A DNA stretch of 64,000 nucleotides, taken from Phytobacter palmae (GTDB taxonomy: Bacteria > Pseudomonadota > Gammaproteobacteria > Enterobacterales > Enterobacteriaceae). A model generated the notes under the pieces. That model was not told where the DNA came from, searched no databases, and was given only the letters and a program-made list of their open reading frames with translations. The stretch spans positions 1 through 64,000 of the forward strand of contig FONB01000008.1 of NCBI GenBank assembly GCA_900112785.1. Reading direction: 5' to 3'. The position numbers were made by a program, and so were the translations under genes. Numbering within the stretch: the stretch's first letter is position 1; each line of letters starts with the position of its first letter. Positions 27,345-39,744 of the stretch are shown piece after piece.

Positions 27345-28659
27345 ATTTTCCCAGACAGTTCCCGAACTGGTTGCCTGGGCCAGGAAAAACGATTTCTCTA
27401 TCACGCTTCCGGTAGACAGACTGTCGTTTTTGCTGGCGGTTGCCACGCTGAACGGTGAACGCCTGGATGGCGAAATGAGCGAAGGAGAGCTTGTTGATGC
27501 GTTTCGCCACGTCAGCGATGCATTTGAACAAAGCGGAGAAACCGTTGCTCAGCGCGCGAACAATGCCATAAACGATATGGTCCGTCAGCGCCTGTTAAAC
27601 CGTTTTACCAGCGAACAGGCTGATGGTAATGCCATTTATCGTCTGACGCCGCTCGGAATTGGTATTACCGATTACTATATTCGCCAGCGCGAGTTTTCAA
27701 CGCTACGTCTGTCCATGCAGTTATCTATCGTGGCGGGAGAGCTGAAACGTGCTGCTGATGCCGCAGATGAAGGTGGGGATGAATTCCACTGGCATCGTAA
27801 TGTCTATGCGCCCTTGAAATACTCGGTGGCTGAAATTTTCGACAGCATCGATCTCACCCAGCGTGTGATGGATGAGCAGCAGCAGTTAGTTAAAGATGAT
27901 ATCGCGCAGTTATTGAATAAAGACTGGCGTGCGGCTATTTCGAGTTGTGAACTCTTACTCTCCGAAACCTCCGGTACGCTGCGTGAATTACAGGATACGC
28001 TGGAGGCAGCCGGGGATAAGCTGCAGGCAAACTTGCTGCGTATCCAGGACGCGACGCTTGCGCATAACGATCTGGAGTTTGTTGACCGACTGGTTTTTGA
28101 TTTACAGAGCAAGCTGGACCGTATCGTCAGCTGGGGACAGCAGGCGATCGATTTATGGATTGGCTATGATCGCCACGTACACAAGTTTATTCGTACCGCT
28201 ATCGATATGGATAAAAACCGTGTATTTGCCCAGCGCTTACGCCAGTCAGTCCAGACCTTCTTCGATTCACCCTGGGCGCTAACTTACGCCAACGCCGACA
28301 GGCTGCTGGATATGCGTGATGAAGAGATTGCGTTGAGCGATGCCGAGGTAACAGGTGAGCTTCCACCTGACCTGGAATACGAAGAGTTCAACGAAATTCG
28401 CGAACAACTTGCGGCCATGATCGAAGAACAACTGGCGATCTATAAAACCAGACAAGCTCCACTGGATCTTGGGCTGGTTGTACGCGAATATCTGGCGCGG
28501 TACCCGCGCGCGCGGCATTTCGATATCGCGCGGATCGTCATTGATCAGGCGGTACGCCTCGGCGTAGCGCAAGCAGATTTCACCGGCCTGCCAGCAAAAT
28601 GGCAGCCGATTAATGATTACGGAGCCAAGGTACAGGCGCATGTCATTGACAAATATTGA
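27337..28659 (+). CDS. mukF: MukF, kleisin of the MukBEF condensin
   Basis: A 440-residue protein with the exact E. coli length. It has an N-terminal winged-helix dimerisation region, a helical middle and a C-terminal winged helix that binds the MukB head. It bridges MukB ATPase heads and MukE. The start overlaps cmoM by eight bases and the end overlaps mukE by 20 bases. Confidence 0.99.
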   Translation: MSEFSQTVPELVAWARKNDFSITLPVDRLSFLLAVATLNGERLDGEMSEGELVDAFRHVSDAFEQSGETVAQRANNAINDMVRQRLLNRFTSEQADGNAIYRLTPLGIGITDYYIRQREFSTLRLSMQLSIVAGELKRAADAADEGGDEFHWHRNVYAPLKYSVAEIFDSIDLTQRVMDEQQQLVKDDIAQLLNKDWRAAISSCELLLSETSGTLRELQDTLEAAGDKLQANLLRIQDATLAHNDLEFVDRLVFDLQSKLDRIVSWGQQAIDLWIGYDRHVHKFIRTAIDMDKNRVFAQRLRQSVQTFFDSPWALTYANADRLLDMRDEEIALSDAEVTGELPPDLEYEEFNEIREQLAAMIEEQLAIYKTRQAPLDLGLVVREYLARYPRARHFDIARIVIDQAVRLGVAQADFTGLPAKWQPINDYGAKVQAHVIDKY

Positions 28660-29344
28660 ACAAGTGATGCCGATCAAATTGGCCCAGGCGCTGGCTAATC
28701 CACTCTTTCCGGCACTCGACAGCGCGCTGCGCTCAGGTCGTCACATTGGGCTTGATGAGCTGGATAACCACGCCTTCTTAATGGATTTCCAGGAGTTTCT
28801 GGAGGAGTTTTACGGACGTTACAACGTTGAGTTAATCCGTGCGCCGGAAGGTTTCTTCTACCTGCGTCCACGCTCAACGACACTTATTCCGCGTTCGGTG
28901 CTGTCTGAACTGGATATGATGGTCGGCAAAATCCTTTGTTACCTCTATCTCAGCCCGGAGCGCCTGGCCAATGAAGGCATTTTCACTCAGCAGGAGCTGT
29001 ATGACGAGCTGATGACGCTGGCGGATGAAACCAAACTGTTGAAACTGGTGAATAACCGCTCAACAGGTTCTGACCTGGATCGCCAAAAATTACAGGAAAA
29101 AGTGCGTTCCTCACTGAACCGCCTGCGTCGGCTTGGCATGATTTGGTTTATGGGTAACGACAGCAGCAAGTTTCGTATTACCGAGTCTGTTTTCCGCTTC
29201 GGCGCGGATGTGCGTACCGGGGATGATGCACGTGAAGCCCAACGGCGTTTGATCCGCGACGGTGAAGCCATGCCTGTTGAAAATCACCTGCAACTCAATG
29301 ATGAGAATGAAGAGAATCAGCCGGAAAGTGGAGAGGAAGAATAA
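28640..29344 (+). CDS. mukE: MukE, accessory subunit of MukBEF
   Basis: A 234-residue protein when started at ATG 28640 ([11 protein letters not shown]), as in E. coli; the frame extends nine codons further up but that extension has no homology. It has two winged-helix domains and an acidic C-terminal tail ([11 protein letters not shown]). It binds MukF. The gene begins within mukF and its stop codon shares one base with the mukB ATG. Confidence 0.98.
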   Translation: MSLTNIEQVMPIKLAQALANPLFPALDSALRSGRHIGLDELDNHAFLMDFQEFLEEFYGRYNVELIRAPEGFFYLRPRSTTLIPRSVLSELDMMVGKILCYLYLSPERLANEGIFTQQELYDELMTLADETKLLKLVNNRSTGSDLDRQKLQEKVRSSLNRLRRLGMIWFMGNDSSKFRITESVFRFGADVRTGDDAREAQRRLIRDGEAMPVENHLQLNDENEENQPESGEEE

Positions 29345-32300
29345 TGATTGATCGCGGTAAATTTCGCTCACTGACGCTGATTAACTGGAACGGTTTTTTT
29401 GCCCGTACGTTTGACCTGGACGAACTGGTTACCACATTGTCCGGGGGTAATGGTGCTGGTAAATCCACCACCATGGCGGCGTTCGTCACCGCGCTTATCC
29501 CGGACTTAACACTACTGCATTTCCGTAACACCACTGAGGCTGGCGCGACGTCCGGCTCTCGTGACAAAGGTCTGCACGGTAAGCTGAAAGCCGGGGTCTG
29601 CTACTCCGTTCTGGATGTGATCAACTCTCGCCATCAGCGCGTGCTGGTGGGGGTGCGCCTGCAACAGATAGCGGGTCGTGATCGTAAGGTCGACATCAAA
29701 CCGTTCGCTATTCAGGGGCTGCCTACAGCGGTTCAACCGACGCAACTGCTGACAGAAACGCTCAACGAGCGACAGGCGCGCGTGCTGCCGCTGCAGGAAG
29801 TGAAGGACAAGCTGGAGGCGATGGAAGGGGTGCAGTTTAAGCAGTTCAACTCCATCACCGATTATCACTCTTTGATGTTCGATTTGGGCATCGTGGCACG
29901 CCGCTTGCGCTCAGCATCTGACCGTAGCAAATTCTACCGCCTTATCGAAGCGTCGTTGTATGGTGGTATCTCCAGCGCGATCACCCGTTCCCTGCGCGAC
30001 TATCTCTTGCCGGAAAATAGCGGCGTACGTAAAGCTTTCCAGGATATGGAAGCGGCACTGCGCGAAAACCGTATGACGCTGGAAGCGATTCGCGTTACCC
30101 AGTCAGATCGCGATCTGTTCAAGCATTTGATCAGTGAAGCGACCAACTATGTGGCGGCGGATTACATGCGCCATGCCAACGAACGGCGTATTCATCTCGA
30201 TCAGGCGCTGACATTCCGACGTGATCTGTTCAGTTCGCGGCAAAAGCTGGCGGCTGAACAATACAAACATGTCGATATGGCACGCGAACTGGCAGAACAC
30301 ACTGGCGCAGAAGGTGATCTGGAGGCTGACTATCAGGCCGCCAGCGATCATCTGAACCTGGTGCAGACTGCGCTTCGCCAGCAAGAAAAAATTGAGCGCT
30401 ACGAGGCGGATCTGGACGAACTGCAAATCCGCCTTGAAGAACAAAATGAAGTCGTGGCCGAAGCCACCGATCAGCAGGAAGAGAACGAAGCGCGCGCTGA
30501 GGCCGCTGAACTGGAAGTGGATGAGCTGAAAAACCAGCTTGCGGACTACCAGCAGGCTCTGGATGTGCAGCAAACCCGCGCGATCCAGTACAACCAGGCG
30601 CTACAGGCGTTACAGCGTGCAAAAGAACTCTGCCAGTTACCAGACCTGACGGCAGAAACTGCGGACGAATGGCTGGAAACTTTCCAGGCGAAAGAACGAG
30701 AAGCCACAGAAAAACTCCTGTCGCTTGACCAACGTATGAGCGTAGCGCAAACCGCGCACAGCCAGTTTGAACAAGCTTACCAGTTGGTCGTGGCAATCAA
30801 CGGTCCACTGGCCCGTGATGAAGCCTGGGAGGTCGCTCGTGATCTTTTACGTGAAGGGGTAAACCAGCGCCATCTGGCGGAACAGGCGCCATCGCTGCGC
30901 GCGCGTCTGAATGAACTTGAGCAACGTCTGCGTGAGCAACAGGATGCTGAACGTATGCTGGCGGAATTCTGCAAACGGCAGAATAAACAGTATGACGTCG
31001 ACGAGCTTGAGTCTCTGCATCATGAGCTGGAGGCGCAAATCGCCTCGCTTTCCGAGAATGTGGCAATGGCTGGTGAGCAGCGTCTGGCGCTGCGCCAGGA
31101 ACTGGAGCAGTTGCAATCCCGAATTCAAACATTGACCCGGCGCGCACCGATTTGGCTGGCAGCGCAAAGCAGCCTGGCTCAGTTATGTGAGCAGAGCGGC
31201 GAGCAATTTGAATCCGGCCAGCAAGTGACAGAGTACCTGCAACAATTGCTGGAGCGTGAACGCGAAGCTATCGTTGAGCGCGATGAAGTCGGGGCGCGCA
31301 AGCGTGCCGTGGATGAAGAAATCGAACGTCTGAGTCAGCCGGGTGGTTCCGAAGACGGGCGCCTGAATACGCTGGCAGAACGTTTTGGCGGTGTGCTGCT
31401 CTCAGAAATTTACGATGACGTTAGTCTTGATGATGCGCCCTATTTTTCCGCGTTGTATGGCCCATCACGTCACGCCATCGTTGTCCCGGACCTCTCCCTT
31501 ATTTCAGAACAGCTTGAAGGGCTGGAAGATTGTCCGGAAGACCTCTATCTGATTGAAGGGGATCCGCAATCTTTTGATGACAGCGTGTTCAGCGTCGATG
31601 AGCTGGAAAAAGCGGTGGTGGTTAAGATAGCCGATCGCCAGTGGCGCTATTCCCGTTTCCCGTCGGTGCCGCTGTTTGGTCGCGCTGCACGTGAAAGCCG
31701 TATTGAAGGACTCCACGCTGAGCGTGAAGAGCTTGCCGAGCGCTTTGCTACATTATCGTTCGACGTGCAGAAAACGCAGCGCCTGCATCAGGCCTTCAGC
31801 CGTTTCATCGGCAGTCATCTCGCCGTCGCGTTTGATTCAGACCCGGAAGCCGAAATTCGCACTCTCAGTGGTCGCCGCGGAGAACTGGAGCGTGCGCTGA
31901 GCAATCATGAGAATGACAACCAGCAAAACCGCATGCAGTTCGAGCAGGCGAAAGAGGGGGTTGCTCAGCTTAACCGCCTGCTGCCACGCCTGAGTCTTCT
32001 GGCGGACGAAACCCTGGCCGATCGCGTTGATGAAATCCAGGAGCGTCTGGACGAAGCGCAGGAAGCCGTGCGCTTTATTCAGCAGTTTGGTAACCATCTG
32101 GCGAAACTGGAGCCGATCGTCTCTGTTCTACAAAACGACCCGGAACAGTATGAACAACTGAAAGAAGATTATGCGTATTCCCAGCAAGTGCAGCGTGAAG
32201 CACGTCAGCAGGCATTTGCGCTCACCGAAGTTGTGCAACGCCGGGCGCATTTTAGCTATTCCGACTCTGCGGAAATGCTCAGCGGGAATAACGATCTTAA

Positions 32301-33792
32301 CGAGAAGCTACGTCAACGGCTTGAGCAGGCAGAACGTGAACGCAGTCGTACACGTGAGGCGCTGCGTAGCCATGCTGCCCAGCTTAGTCAGTACAATCAG
32401 GTATTGGCATCACTGAAAAGCTCGTTCGATACCAAAAAAGAGCTGCTCAACGACCTGCAAAAAGAGCTGCAGGAAATTGGCGTCCGGGCCGACAGTGGCG
32501 CTGAGGAGCGCGCGCGTATTCGTCGTGACGAGTTGCATGCTCAGTTGTCAGGCAATCGCGCTCGTCGCAATCAACTGGAAAAAGCGCTGACCTTCTGCGA
32601 AGCGGAAATGGATAACCTGACGCGTGCGCTGCGTCGCCTGGAACGTGATTATCACGAGATGCGCGAACAGGTCGCCACGGCGAAAGCTGGCTGGTGTGCG
32701 GTGATGCGAATGGTTAAAGATAACGGCGTAGAACGTCGTTTGCATCGTCGTGAGCTGGCTTATCTTTCTGCAGACGAATTGCGCTCCATGTCGGATAAGG
32801 CGTTAGGTGCATTGCGTCTCGCCGTGGCGGACAATGAACATTTGCGCGATGTGCTGCGTATGTCGGAAGATCCGAAACGCCCGGAACGCAAGATTCAGTT
32901 CTTTGTTGCGGTCTACCAACATCTGCGCGAGCGTATCCGTCAGGATATTATTCGTACTGACGATCCGGTTGAGGCCATCGAACAGATGGAGATTGAGCTC
33001 AGCCGATTGACGGAAGAGTTGACCTCCCGTGAGCAGAAACTGGCGATCAGCTCCCGTAGTGTGGCGAATATCATTCGCAAAACTATTCAGCGCGAGCAGA
33101 ACCGTATTCGTCAACTTAATCAGGGGCTGCAGAATGTCTCCTTCGGTCAGGTACACAGCGTCCGTTTGAATGTTAACGTGCGGGAAACCCATGCCATGTT
33201 GTTGACGGTGCTGTCTGAGCAGCATGAGCAGCATCAGGACCTGTTTAACAGCAATCGCCTGACCTTCTCAGAAGCGCTGGCGAAACTGTATCAACGCCTG
33301 AACCCGCAAATCGATCTGGGTCAGCGTACGCCGCAAACAATTGGCGAAGAGCTGCTTGATTACCGCAACTATCTGGAGATGGAAGTAGAGGTCAATCGCG
33401 GTTCGGATGGCTGGCTACGTGCAGAATCCGGGGCGCTGTCGACCGGTGAGGCCATCGGTACAGGGATGTCTATCCTGGTCATGGTCGTCCAGAGCTGGGA
33501 AGATGAGGCGCGACGTCTGCGTGGTAAAGATATTTCGCCATGTCGCCTGTTGTTCCTCGACGAGGCCGCACGCCTGGATGCCCGATCCATCGCGACACTG
33601 TTTGAACTCTGCGAACGCCTTGAAATGCAACTGATTATTGCAGCACCGGAGAACATCAGTCCGGAAAAAGGCACTACCTATAAACTGGTGCGTAAAGTCT
33701 TTCAGAACCACGAGCATGTTCACGTTGTGGGTCTGCGTGGTTTCGCGGCTCAATTACCAGAGACATTACCCGGTACGGCAGACGCTTCTTAA
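29344..33792 (+). CDS. mukB: MukB, SMC-like chromosome condensation ATPase
   Basis: A 1482-residue SMC-like protein (E. coli: 1486). Walker A is [10 protein letters not shown] with the lysine at residue 40. Long coiled-coil arms flank a hinge near residues 670-790. The C-terminal head has the signature [10 protein letters not shown] and Walker [12 protein letters not shown]. As a dimer with MukF and MukE it extrudes DNA loops; in enterobacteria it is displaced from the terminus region by MatP, whose gene is also in this window. A terminator follows at 33811-33837. Confidence 0.99.
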   Translation: MIDRGKFRSLTLINWNGFFARTFDLDELVTTLSGGNGAGKSTTMAAFVTALIPDLTLLHFRNTTEAGATSGSRDKGLHGKLKAGVCYSVLDVINSRHQRVLVGVRLQQIAGRDRKVDIKPFAIQGLPTAVQPTQLLTETLNERQARVLPLQEVKDKLEAMEGVQFKQFNSITDYHSLMFDLGIVARRLRSASDRSKFYRLIEASLYGGISSAITRSLRDYLLPENSGVRKAFQDMEAALRENRMTLEAIRVTQSDRDLFKHLISEATNYVAADYMRHANERRIHLDQALTFRRDLFSSRQKLAAEQYKHVDMARELAEHTGAEGDLEADYQAASDHLNLVQTALRQQEKIERYEADLDELQIRLEEQNEVVAEATDQQEENEARAEAAELEVDELKNQLADYQQALDVQQTRAIQYNQALQALQRAKELCQLPDLTAETADEWLETFQAKEREATEKLLSLDQRMSVAQTAHSQFEQAYQLVVAINGPLARDEAWEVARDLLREGVNQRHLAEQAPSLRARLNELEQRLREQQDAERMLAEFCKRQNKQYDVDELESLHHELEAQIASLSENVAMAGEQRLALRQELEQLQSRIQTLTRRAPIWLAAQSSLAQLCEQSGEQFESGQQVTEYLQQLLEREREAIVERDEVGARKRAVDEEIERLSQPGGSEDGRLNTLAERFGGVLLSEIYDDVSLDDAPYFSALYGPSRHAIVVPDLSLISEQLEGLEDCPEDLYLIEGDPQSFDDSVFSVDELEKAVVVKIADRQWRYSRFPSVPLFGRAARESRIEGLHAEREELAERFATLSFDVQKTQRLHQAFSRFIGSHLAVAFDSDPEAEIRTLSGRRGELERALSNHENDNQQNRMQFEQAKEGVAQLNRLLPRLSLLADETLADRVDEIQERLDEAQEAVRFIQQFGNHLAKLEPIVSVLQNDPEQYEQLKEDYAYSQQVQREARQQAFALTEVVQRRAHFSYSDSAEMLSGNNDLNEKLRQRLEQAERERSRTREALRSHAAQLSQYNQVLASLKSSFDTKKELLNDLQKELQEIGVRADSGAEERARIRRDELHAQLSGNRARRNQLEKALTFCEAEMDNLTRALRRLERDYHEMREQVATAKAGWCAVMRMVKDNGVERRLHRRELAYLSADELRSMSDKALGALRLAVADNEHLRDVLRMSEDPKRPERKIQFFVAVYQHLRERIRQDIIRTDDPVEAIEQMEIELSRLTEELTSREQKLAISSRSVANIIRKTIQREQNRIRQLNQGLQNVSFGQVHSVRLNVNVRETHAMLLTVLSEQHEQHQDLFNSNRLTFSEALAKLYQRLNPQIDLGQRTPQTIGEELLDYRNYLEMEVEVNRGSDGWLRAESGALSTGEAIGTGMSILVMVVQSWEDEARRLRGKDISPCRLLFLDEAARLDARSIATLFELCERLEMQLIIAAPENISPEKGTTYKLVRKVFQNHEHVHVVGLRGFAAQLPETLPGTADAS

Positions 33793-33810
33793 CTGTTCAC
33801 CTAAACAATG

Positions 33811-33840
33811 AGGGCGGCAGAGATGTCGCCCTTTTTCTTT
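33811..33840 (+). terminator. Terminator of the cmoM-mukFEB operon
   Basis: AGGGCG (33811-33816) and CGCCCT (33827-33832) with a 10-base loop that can pair further, followed by a T-rich run. It lies 18 bases after mukB. Confidence 0.82.
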
Positions 33841-33970
33841 TCTGAAACGCCTGGCGCGGAGATCGGCCTTTCTTTAAACTTCTTTACATTTGGCAAGGCA
33901 AATGCTTTTTTGTCTTTATATACTGATAGAAAGAGTTTTGTGAGTGTAATGAAGAAACAGGGGGCAAGGG

Positions 33971-35824
33971 ATGTTGCTTAAGAAATCATATGGTCGTCGG
34001 ATGTCGACATTAAGTTTATGTCTGGCATTCGCATTTGCTCCGCTGTTTAGCGCTCAGGCCGACGAGCCTGAGGTGATACCGGTTGACAGTTCCGCCACTC
34101 AGGGCGATCAACCCACGGCTTTATCGCAACCACTGGAACAGTCGCCTGTAACGGCAATGATGGCGGGCTTGCAGCCTTATCCGACAGCAGATGCGCCTGC
34201 TAATGCGCGTGTTGCGTTGCAGGCATTGCTGCCTGCTAACTGGACACCCGTCTACATGGATTCGCTCTCCGCGTTGTATGCTGCGCGTGCTATGAAGCCG
34301 ATGTGGGATAACCGTGAGGCAGTTCAGGCTTTCCAGCAACAACTTGCCGAAGTTGCGATTGCCGGTTTTCAGCCGCAATTCAACACCTGGGTTGAGTTAC
34401 TGACCGATCCGAATGTCTCCGGTATGGCACGAGATGTGGTGCTATCGGACGCCATGATGGGGTATCTGCATTTTGTCGCCGGTATTCCGGTGAAAGGCAG
34501 TCACTGGCTCTACAGCAGTAAACCTTACACGCTGGAGACACCGCCGCTGTCGGTCATTAATCAGTGGCAGTTAGCATTAGATAAGGGCAACCTGCCGCAA
34601 TTTATCGATACCCTTGCACCTCATCACCCGCAGTATGCGGCGATGCATCAGTCTTTGTTAGCCCTGGTGGCAGACAATTCACCGTGGCCACAGCTGACCA
34701 GTACCGTTTCACTGCGCCCCGGACAGAAGAGCAGGGATGTCCCGGCGTTGCGTGAAATCCTGCAGCGTAGCGGTATGATGGATGATGCACCGAAAATCGC
34801 GCTGCCTGGGGATGACGCAACAAGCAGCGTTGTCAGCCCTTCTGCCATCCCGGTTGATACGGCACGAGCAACAACCGCGCAGTTGAGTAAAAAAGCGAGA
34901 CCTGCTGGTTCAGTCAGCAGCGACTACGATCGTCAGTTAGTTGCCGCAGTCAAACGCTTCCAGTCTGCTCAGGGGTTGCATGCCGACGGAGTGATAGGGC
35001 AGTCGACGCGAGACTGGCTCAATGTAACCCCTGCCCAGCGTGCCGGGGTTCTGGCGCTTAATATCCAGCGTCTGCGTTTGCTGCCGGGTAAACTCTCCAC
35101 AGGAATTATGGTTAACATCCCGGAATATTCGCTGGTCTATTATCTGAACGGCAGCCAGGTGCTGGCGTCCCGCGTAATTGTCGGACGACCGGATCGCAAA
35201 ACGCCGATGATGAGCAGCGCGCTAAACAACGTGGTGGTTAATCCGCCGTGGAATGTTCCGCCGACGCTGGCGCGCAAAGATATTTTACCGAAAGTGTGGA
35301 ATGACCCCGGCTATCTCGAACGCCACGGCTATACCGTGCTACGCGGCTGGAACAGTAAAGAGGCGATTGATCCGACGATGGTGGACTGGGCAACAATCAC
35401 GCCGTCGAATCTGCCTTTCCGCTTCCAGCAGGCTCCGGGCGCGCAAAACTCCCTGGGTCGCTATAAGTTCAATATGCCGAGTTCTGACGCTATCTATCTG
35501 CATGACACGCCTAACCATAATCTTTTCCAGAAAGAGGCGCGAGCGTTGAGTTCAGGCTGTGTGAGGGTGAATAAAGCCGCTGAGCTTGCCAATATGCTAT
35601 TACAGGATGCGGGGTGGAACGATACGCGGATTTCCGATACCTTAAAACAAGGAGATACCCGTTACGTTAATATCCGTCAAAATATACCGGTGAATCTTTA
35701 TTATTTGACCGCATTTGTTGGTGAAGACGGGCGTACTCAATATCGTACAGATATTTACAATTATGATCTGACTGCGCGATCTGGTGCACAAATTCTGGCG
35801 AAAGCCGAACAATTAATCAGGTAA
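33971..35824 (+). CDS. ldtD: LdtD, L,D-transpeptidase
   Basis: A 617-residue exported enzyme (E. coli YcbB: 615). The signal peptide ends near SAQA (about residue 30). A peptidoglycan-binding domain ([26 protein letters not shown] is one contiguous region near 320-345) precedes the YkuD catalytic domain, whose active site is HDTPNHNLF then [10 protein letters not shown] with the catalytic cysteine near 530. It forms 3-3 crosslinks in peptidoglycan and supports beta-lactam tolerance when overproduced. It is 178 bases after mukB. The N-terminal third is the most divergent part. Confidence 0.97.
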   Translation: MLLKKSYGRRMSTLSLCLAFAFAPLFSAQADEPEVIPVDSSATQGDQPTALSQPLEQSPVTAMMAGLQPYPTADAPANARVALQALLPANWTPVYMDSLSALYAARAMKPMWDNREAVQAFQQQLAEVAIAGFQPQFNTWVELLTDPNVSGMARDVVLSDAMMGYLHFVAGIPVKGSHWLYSSKPYTLETPPLSVINQWQLALDKGNLPQFIDTLAPHHPQYAAMHQSLLALVADNSPWPQLTSTVSLRPGQKSRDVPALREILQRSGMMDDAPKIALPGDDATSSVVSPSAIPVDTARATTAQLSKKARPAGSVSSDYDRQLVAAVKRFQSAQGLHADGVIGQSTRDWLNVTPAQRAGVLALNIQRLRLLPGKLSTGIMVNIPEYSLVYYLNGSQVLASRVIVGRPDRKTPMMSSALNNVVVNPPWNVPPTLARKDILPKVWNDPGYLERHGYTVLRGWNSKEAIDPTMVDWATITPSNLPFRFQQAPGAQNSLGRYKFNMPSSDAIYLHDTPNHNLFQKEARALSSGCVRVNKAAELANMLLQDAGWNDTRISDTLKQGDTRYVNIRQNIPVNLYYLTAFVGEDGRTQYRTDIYNYDLTARSGAQILAKAEQLIR

Positions 35825-35869
35825 ATGAAGCAGTTCGGGAAATAACATTGTCGTAATATTTAGCGAAAA

Positions 35870-35899
35870 CGGGCCGGATCTGCTGTAAGGCCCGTCTTT
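35870..35899 (+). terminator. Putative terminator of ldtD
   Basis: CGGGCC (35870-35875) and GGCCCG (35889-35894) form a six-base-pair stem with a 13-base loop and a weak T-rich end. Confidence 0.5.
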
Positions 35900-36010
35900 G
35901 CTGGGGTTGAGCAACCTTGACGCAGACGTTTTTGCCCGGTAAGGTGCCTCTCGTGCGCAATAAAAGTGCATAAATTACGATCACTTTGTTATCTTGCAGA
36001 CCTGATTATC

Positions 36011-36559
36011 ATGGACAAATTTGACGCTAATCGCCGCAAATTGTTGGCGTTAGGTGGTATTGCCCTTGGTGCAGCCATCTTACCTCAACAAGCATTTGCA
36101 ACCCTTTCCACCCCACGTCCGCGTATTTTAACGCTGAATAATCTCCATACTGGAGAGACAATTAAGGCGCAGTTTTTCGATGGCCGGGGCTATATTCAGG
36201 ATGAATTAGCAAAACTCAATCATTTTTTCCGTGACTATCGCGCGAATAAAATTAAAACCATCGATCCAAAACTGTTTGATCAACTTTATCGCCTGCAAGG
36301 TTTGTTAGGAACAAGCAAACCCGTGCAATTGATTTCGGGATACCGTTCTGTCGACACGAATAACGAACTCCGGGCTCACAGTTCTGGGGTAGCCAAAAAG
36401 AGCTACCACACCAAAGGACAGGCAATGGATTTTCACATCGAAGGGATTTCTCTGAGCAATATTCGCAAAGCTGCGTTATCTCTGCGTGCAGGTGGTGTAG
36501 GATATTACCCCAGCAGCAACTTTGTGCATATTGATACCGGGCCGCTAAGGCACTGGTAA
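36011..36559 (+). CDS. mepK: MepK, murein endopeptidase
   Basis: A 182-residue exported protein, equal to E. coli YcbK when begun at ATG 36011 (MDKFDANRRK). The signal has a twin-arginine character (NRRKLLALGG) and a cleavage region near AFA. The M15-type zinc ligands are visible at His133 and Asp140 in YHTKGQAMDFH, with a later His in FVHIDTG. It cuts peptidoglycan crosslinks including the 3-3 type made by LdtD, encoded just upstream. It lies 27 bases before gloC. Confidence 0.95.
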   Translation: MDKFDANRRKLLALGGIALGAAILPQQAFATLSTPRPRILTLNNLHTGETIKAQFFDGRGYIQDELAKLNHFFRDYRANKIKTIDPKLFDQLYRLQGLLGTSKPVQLISGYRSVDTNNELRAHSSGVAKKSYHTKGQAMDFHIEGISLSNIRKAALSLRAGGVGYYPSSNFVHIDTGPLRHW

Positions 36560-36586
36560 AACTCAGTTAAAAGAGACAGGAGCAGT

Positions 36587-37234
36587 ATGAACTATCGTAT
36601 TATTCCGGTTACCGCCTTCTCCCAGAACTGCTCGTTAGTCTGGTGTGAGCAAACCCGGCTGGCAGCAATAGTGGATCCCGGTGGCGATGCTGAACGCATC
36701 AAACAGGAAGTTGAAGCCTCCGGCGTGACGTTAACGCAAATCCTGCTTACGCATGGTCATCTGGACCATGTTGGTGCAGCTGCTGAGCTGGCGCAGCACT
36801 ATGGCGTGCCAGTGATTGGCCCGGAAAAAGAAGATGAGTTCTGGCTACAAGGGCTGCCTGCTCAAAGCCGCATGTTTGGCCTGGATGACTGCCTGCCGCT
36901 GACGCCGGATCGCTGGTTAAATGAAGGCGATACAGTGAGCGTAGGTAATGTGACGCTGGACGTTTTGCACTGTCCCGGTCATACCCCAGGTCACGTGGTT
37001 TTCTTTGATGCGCAAGCCCGGCTGCTGGTGTCCGGCGACGTTATTTTTAAAGGCGGCGTAGGGCGCAGTGATTTCCCGAAAGGCAATCACGGGCAGCTGA
37101 TTGATGCTATCAAAACGAAACTGCTGCCGCTGGGAGATGATGTAACCTTCATCCCTGGTCACGGCCCGATGTCCACCCTTGGCAACGAGCGGCTACATAA
37201 TCCTTTCCTGCAGGATGAACTGCCGGTCTGGTAA
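36587..37234 (+). CDS. gloC: GloC, glyoxalase II-type hydrolase
   Basis: A 215-residue metallo-beta-lactamase-fold hydrolase. The metal-binding motif THGHLDH has His56, His58, Asp60 and His61; further ligands are in HCPGHTPGH and FIPGHGP. It hydrolyses S-lactoylglutathione in methylglyoxal detoxification; E. coli GloC (YcbL) is the minor enzyme beside GloB. A bidirectional terminator separates it from convergent aspC. Confidence 0.95.
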   Translation: MNYRIIPVTAFSQNCSLVWCEQTRLAAIVDPGGDAERIKQEVEASGVTLTQILLTHGHLDHVGAAAELAQHYGVPVIGPEKEDEFWLQGLPAQSRMFGLDDCLPLTPDRWLNEGDTVSVGNVTLDVLHCPGHTPGHVVFFDAQARLLVSGDVIFKGGVGRSDFPKGNHGQLIDAIKTKLLPLGDDVTFIPGHGPMSTLGNERLHNPFLQDELPVW

Positions 37235-37237
37235 AAC

Positions 37238-37265
37238 AAAAAAGGTCGCAGATGCGACCTTTTTT
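37238..37265. terminator. Bidirectional terminator between gloC and aspC
   Basis: AAAAAAGGTCGC (37238-37249) and GCGACCTTTTTT (37254-37265), loop AGAT, which gives a T tract on both strands. Confidence 0.92.
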
Positions 37266-37279
37266 ATTTCGATTGTTGT

Positions 37280-38470
37280 TTATAACACCGCGACGATAGC
37301 TTCACATAACGGGGACATGTTATCCGGCGTCATACCCGCAACGTTAATACGTCCAGATGCAACCGCGTAGATAGCGAACTCTTCGCGCAGACCTAGCACC
37401 TGCTCTTTGGTCAGGCCACTGAAAGAGAACATCCCGTTCTGGCGGGTGATAAAGCTGAAATCGCGATCCGCCCCTTTTTCCTGCAGGGTATTCACAAACA
37501 GCAAACGCATACGCTGAATGCGCTGGCGCATGTCAGTCAATTCTTGTTCCCAGATGGCGCGCAGCGCCTCATTGCTCAGAATCGTTGCAACTACGGACGC
37601 ACCGTGAGCCGGCGGGTTAGAGTAGTTAGCGCGGATAGTCGACTTCATCTGGCTAAATGCACGGTCCACTGTTTCCTGATCCGCGGCCACTAGCGTACAG
37701 GCGCCGACGCGCTCGTTGTACAGACCAAAGTTTTTCGAGTAAGAGCTGGCGATGATCAATTCTTTATGCAGCGCAGCAAAGGCGCGCAGACCTTCTGCGT
37801 CTTCTTCCAGACCGCGAGCGAAACCCTGATAGGCAAAATCGAACAGTGGCAGCCAGCCTTTTTCAATGGATAATTTGGCCAGCGTCTCCCACTGCGCAAG
37901 CGTTGGATCGATACCGGTCGGATTATGGCAGCAACCGTGGAAGAGCACGACATCACCCGCCTGCGCGGCTTCGAGGCTTGCTACCATGCCGTCGAAATCC
38001 AGCGCATGGTTTTGCGCGTCATAGTAAGCGTAATCACACACCTCGAGGCCGGCGGAGTTAAACACGCCTTTATGGTTCGGCCAGCTTGGATTACTTACCC
38101 AAATACGTTTTGCTGAGGTGTTTTTCGCCAGAAAATCAGCGGCAACTCGCAGGCCACCCGTACCGCCCGGGGTCTGCGCGGTGCGCGCACGTTTGTCATT
38201 AATAATCGCGCTGCCTTTGCCAAACAGCAGTTCCTGCGTGCAACGACCAAACTCAGGAATACCGTCGATGCCGAGGTAATTTTTTGTGTTTTCGTTTTCC
38301 AGCAGATACTGTTCCGCTTTTTTAACGCTGGTCAGTACCGGTGTTTTCCCGGTTTCGTCTTTATAGACGCCAATACCAAGGTTGATTTTGCCAGGACGTT
38401 CATCGGCGCGAAACAGATCGGCCAAACCCAGAATAGGGTCAGCAGGGGCAGCGGTAATATTCTCAAACAT
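37280..38470 (-). CDS. aspC: AspC, aspartate aminotransferase
   Basis: A 396-residue class I PLP aminotransferase, full length. The PLP lysine is in [15 protein letters not shown] near residue 246 and the substrate-binding arginine in the C-terminal SGRINVAGM. It converts oxaloacetate and glutamate to aspartate, and also serves in aromatic amino acid synthesis. It is downstream of ompF on the same strand but separated by a strong terminator. Confidence 0.99.
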   Translation of the reverse strand: MFENITAAPADPILGLADLFRADERPGKINLGIGVYKDETGKTPVLTSVKKAEQYLLENENTKNYLGIDGIPEFGRCTQELLFGKGSAIINDKRARTAQTPGGTGGLRVAADFLAKNTSAKRIWVSNPSWPNHKGVFNSAGLEVCDYAYYDAQNHALDFDGMVASLEAAQAGDVVLFHGCCHNPTGIDPTLAQWETLAKLSIEKGWLPLFDFAYQGFARGLEEDAEGLRAFAALHKELIIASSYSKNFGLYNERVGACTLVAADQETVDRAFSQMKSTIRANYSNPPAHGASVVATILSNEALRAIWEQELTDMRQRIQRMRLLFVNTLQEKGADRDFSFITRQNGMFSFSGLTKEQVLGLREEFAIYAVASGRINVAGMTPDNMSPLCEAIVAVL

Positions 38471-38602
38471 GACGAGGTTCCATTATGATGACAGAAGGGA
38501 GATCCGCTATCAGGTTAACGGTTGATGTGACAATTGCCAACCGTTTGCGATAAAAAGCGTGCGTCTTTTTCGAAGTCAGTATCTTTGGCGGCGAGTCAAT
38601 AA

Positions 38603-38628
38603 AAAAACAGGGCCGGGGCCCTGTTTTT
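38603..38628. terminator. Terminator of ompF
   Basis: A perfect palindrome: AAAAACAGGGCC (38603-38614), GG, GGCCCTGTTTTT (38617-38628). It lies 28 bases after the ompF stop and works in either direction. Confidence 0.92.
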
Positions 38629-38655
38629 CACGCATATAATAACGAGGTGTGCTGA

Positions 38656-39744
38656 TTAGAACTGGTAAGTTACAGCCATCGCAACCTGGTCATCACGACC
38701 ATTCACGATACCAACGCTGTCGCTGTAGTTGCTCTTGTCGATCAGGTTCAGCTGGTAATCAACATAGATGTTGAAGTTTTTGTTGAAGTAGTAGTACGCA
38801 CCGATTTCAACATATTTCTGCAGATCTTCGTCGCCGCCAGTGAAGGTACCACGTGCAGCCAGGTCCTTGCCTTTAGACTGAACGTAGGACAGGGACGGAC
38901 GCAGACCGAAGTCGAACTGGTACTGAGCCATTGCTTCAAAGTTCTGAGTTTTGTTAGCAAAAGAACCGTCAGCTTCGCGAGTCATGTTGCGGGTTTCAGC
39001 GTAAACAGTTGCCAGGTAGACGTTGTTTGCGTCGTATTTCGCACCCACAGCCCATGCTTCTGCTTTCTCACCTTTACCGTCTGCAGTCTGCAGGTTAGTA
39101 CGGTCAGAGTTGCTGTAAGCGCCGATTAAGCTAAAGCCTTCTGCGAAGGAGTAACCCAGAGAGTAACCAACGCCGTCGCCATTAGAGGTTCTAACGTCAG
39201 TACGATCGTTTTTACCCTGGTACTGGATACCCATGCTCAGGCCATCAACCAGACCGAAGAAGTCGCTGTTACGGTAGGTCAGGACGCCAGTAGTACGGCC
39301 AGTCATGAAGTTATCAGAGTAGTTAGCCCAGGTCATGCCAGAGAAAGATGGGGCAACGTCGGTGTAAGATTCTACGTCGTAGACGATACCGTAGTTACGA
39401 CCGTAATCCAGAGAACCTACGTTGTTAACTTTGATACCAGCAAAAGCCAGACGGTTACGGGTACCCTGGGAACCTTCTGCATCGCTTGCCAGCGCACGGT
39501 ATTCCCACTGACCGTAACCGGTTACATCGCTGTTGATCTGAGTTTCGCCTTTGAAACCAATCTGAGCGTAGGTGTTGTCGTTGCTATTGGTGTTGTCACC
39601 AGAGGTCACGAAGTCGTGCTCACCAACAACTTTACCGTACAGGTCCAGTTTGTTGCCGTTTTTGTTGTAAACTTCTGCAGCGTTAGCTGCACCAGCTACC
39701 AGCAGGGCAGGGATAACCACTGCCAGGATATTGCGCTTCATCAT
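38656..39744 (-). CDS. ompF: OmpF-type general porin
   Basis: A 362-residue outer-membrane porin with a typical signal peptide ([22 protein letters not shown]) and a terminal phenylalanine (TYQF). Sixteen beta-strands are expected, working as a trimer for diffusion of small solutes and many antibiotics. Position next to aspC and asnS and the ompF-type leader identify the locus. Loops are strongly divergent from E. coli OmpF: loop 3 reads [16 protein letters not shown] rather than the PEFGG form, closer to OmpC and Salmonella OmpF types. This is the usual rapidly evolving part of porins. The start MMKR matches the E. coli start with ATG-ATG. Confidence 0.95.
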   Translation of the reverse strand: MMKRNILAVVIPALLVAGAANAAEVYNKNGNKLDLYGKVVGEHDFVTSGDNTNSNDNTYAQIGFKGETQINSDVTGYGQWEYRALASDAEGSQGTRNRLAFAGIKVNNVGSLDYGRNYGIVYDVESYTDVAPSFSGMTWANYSDNFMTGRTTGVLTYRNSDFFGLVDGLSMGIQYQGKNDRTDVRTSNGDGVGYSLGYSFAEGFSLIGAYSNSDRTNLQTADGKGEKAEAWAVGAKYDANNVYLATVYAETRNMTREADGSFANKTQNFEAMAQYQFDFGLRPSLSYVQSKGKDLAARGTFTGGDEDLQKYVEIGAYYYFNKNFNIYVDYQLNLIDKSNYSDSVGIVNGRDDQVAMAVTYQF

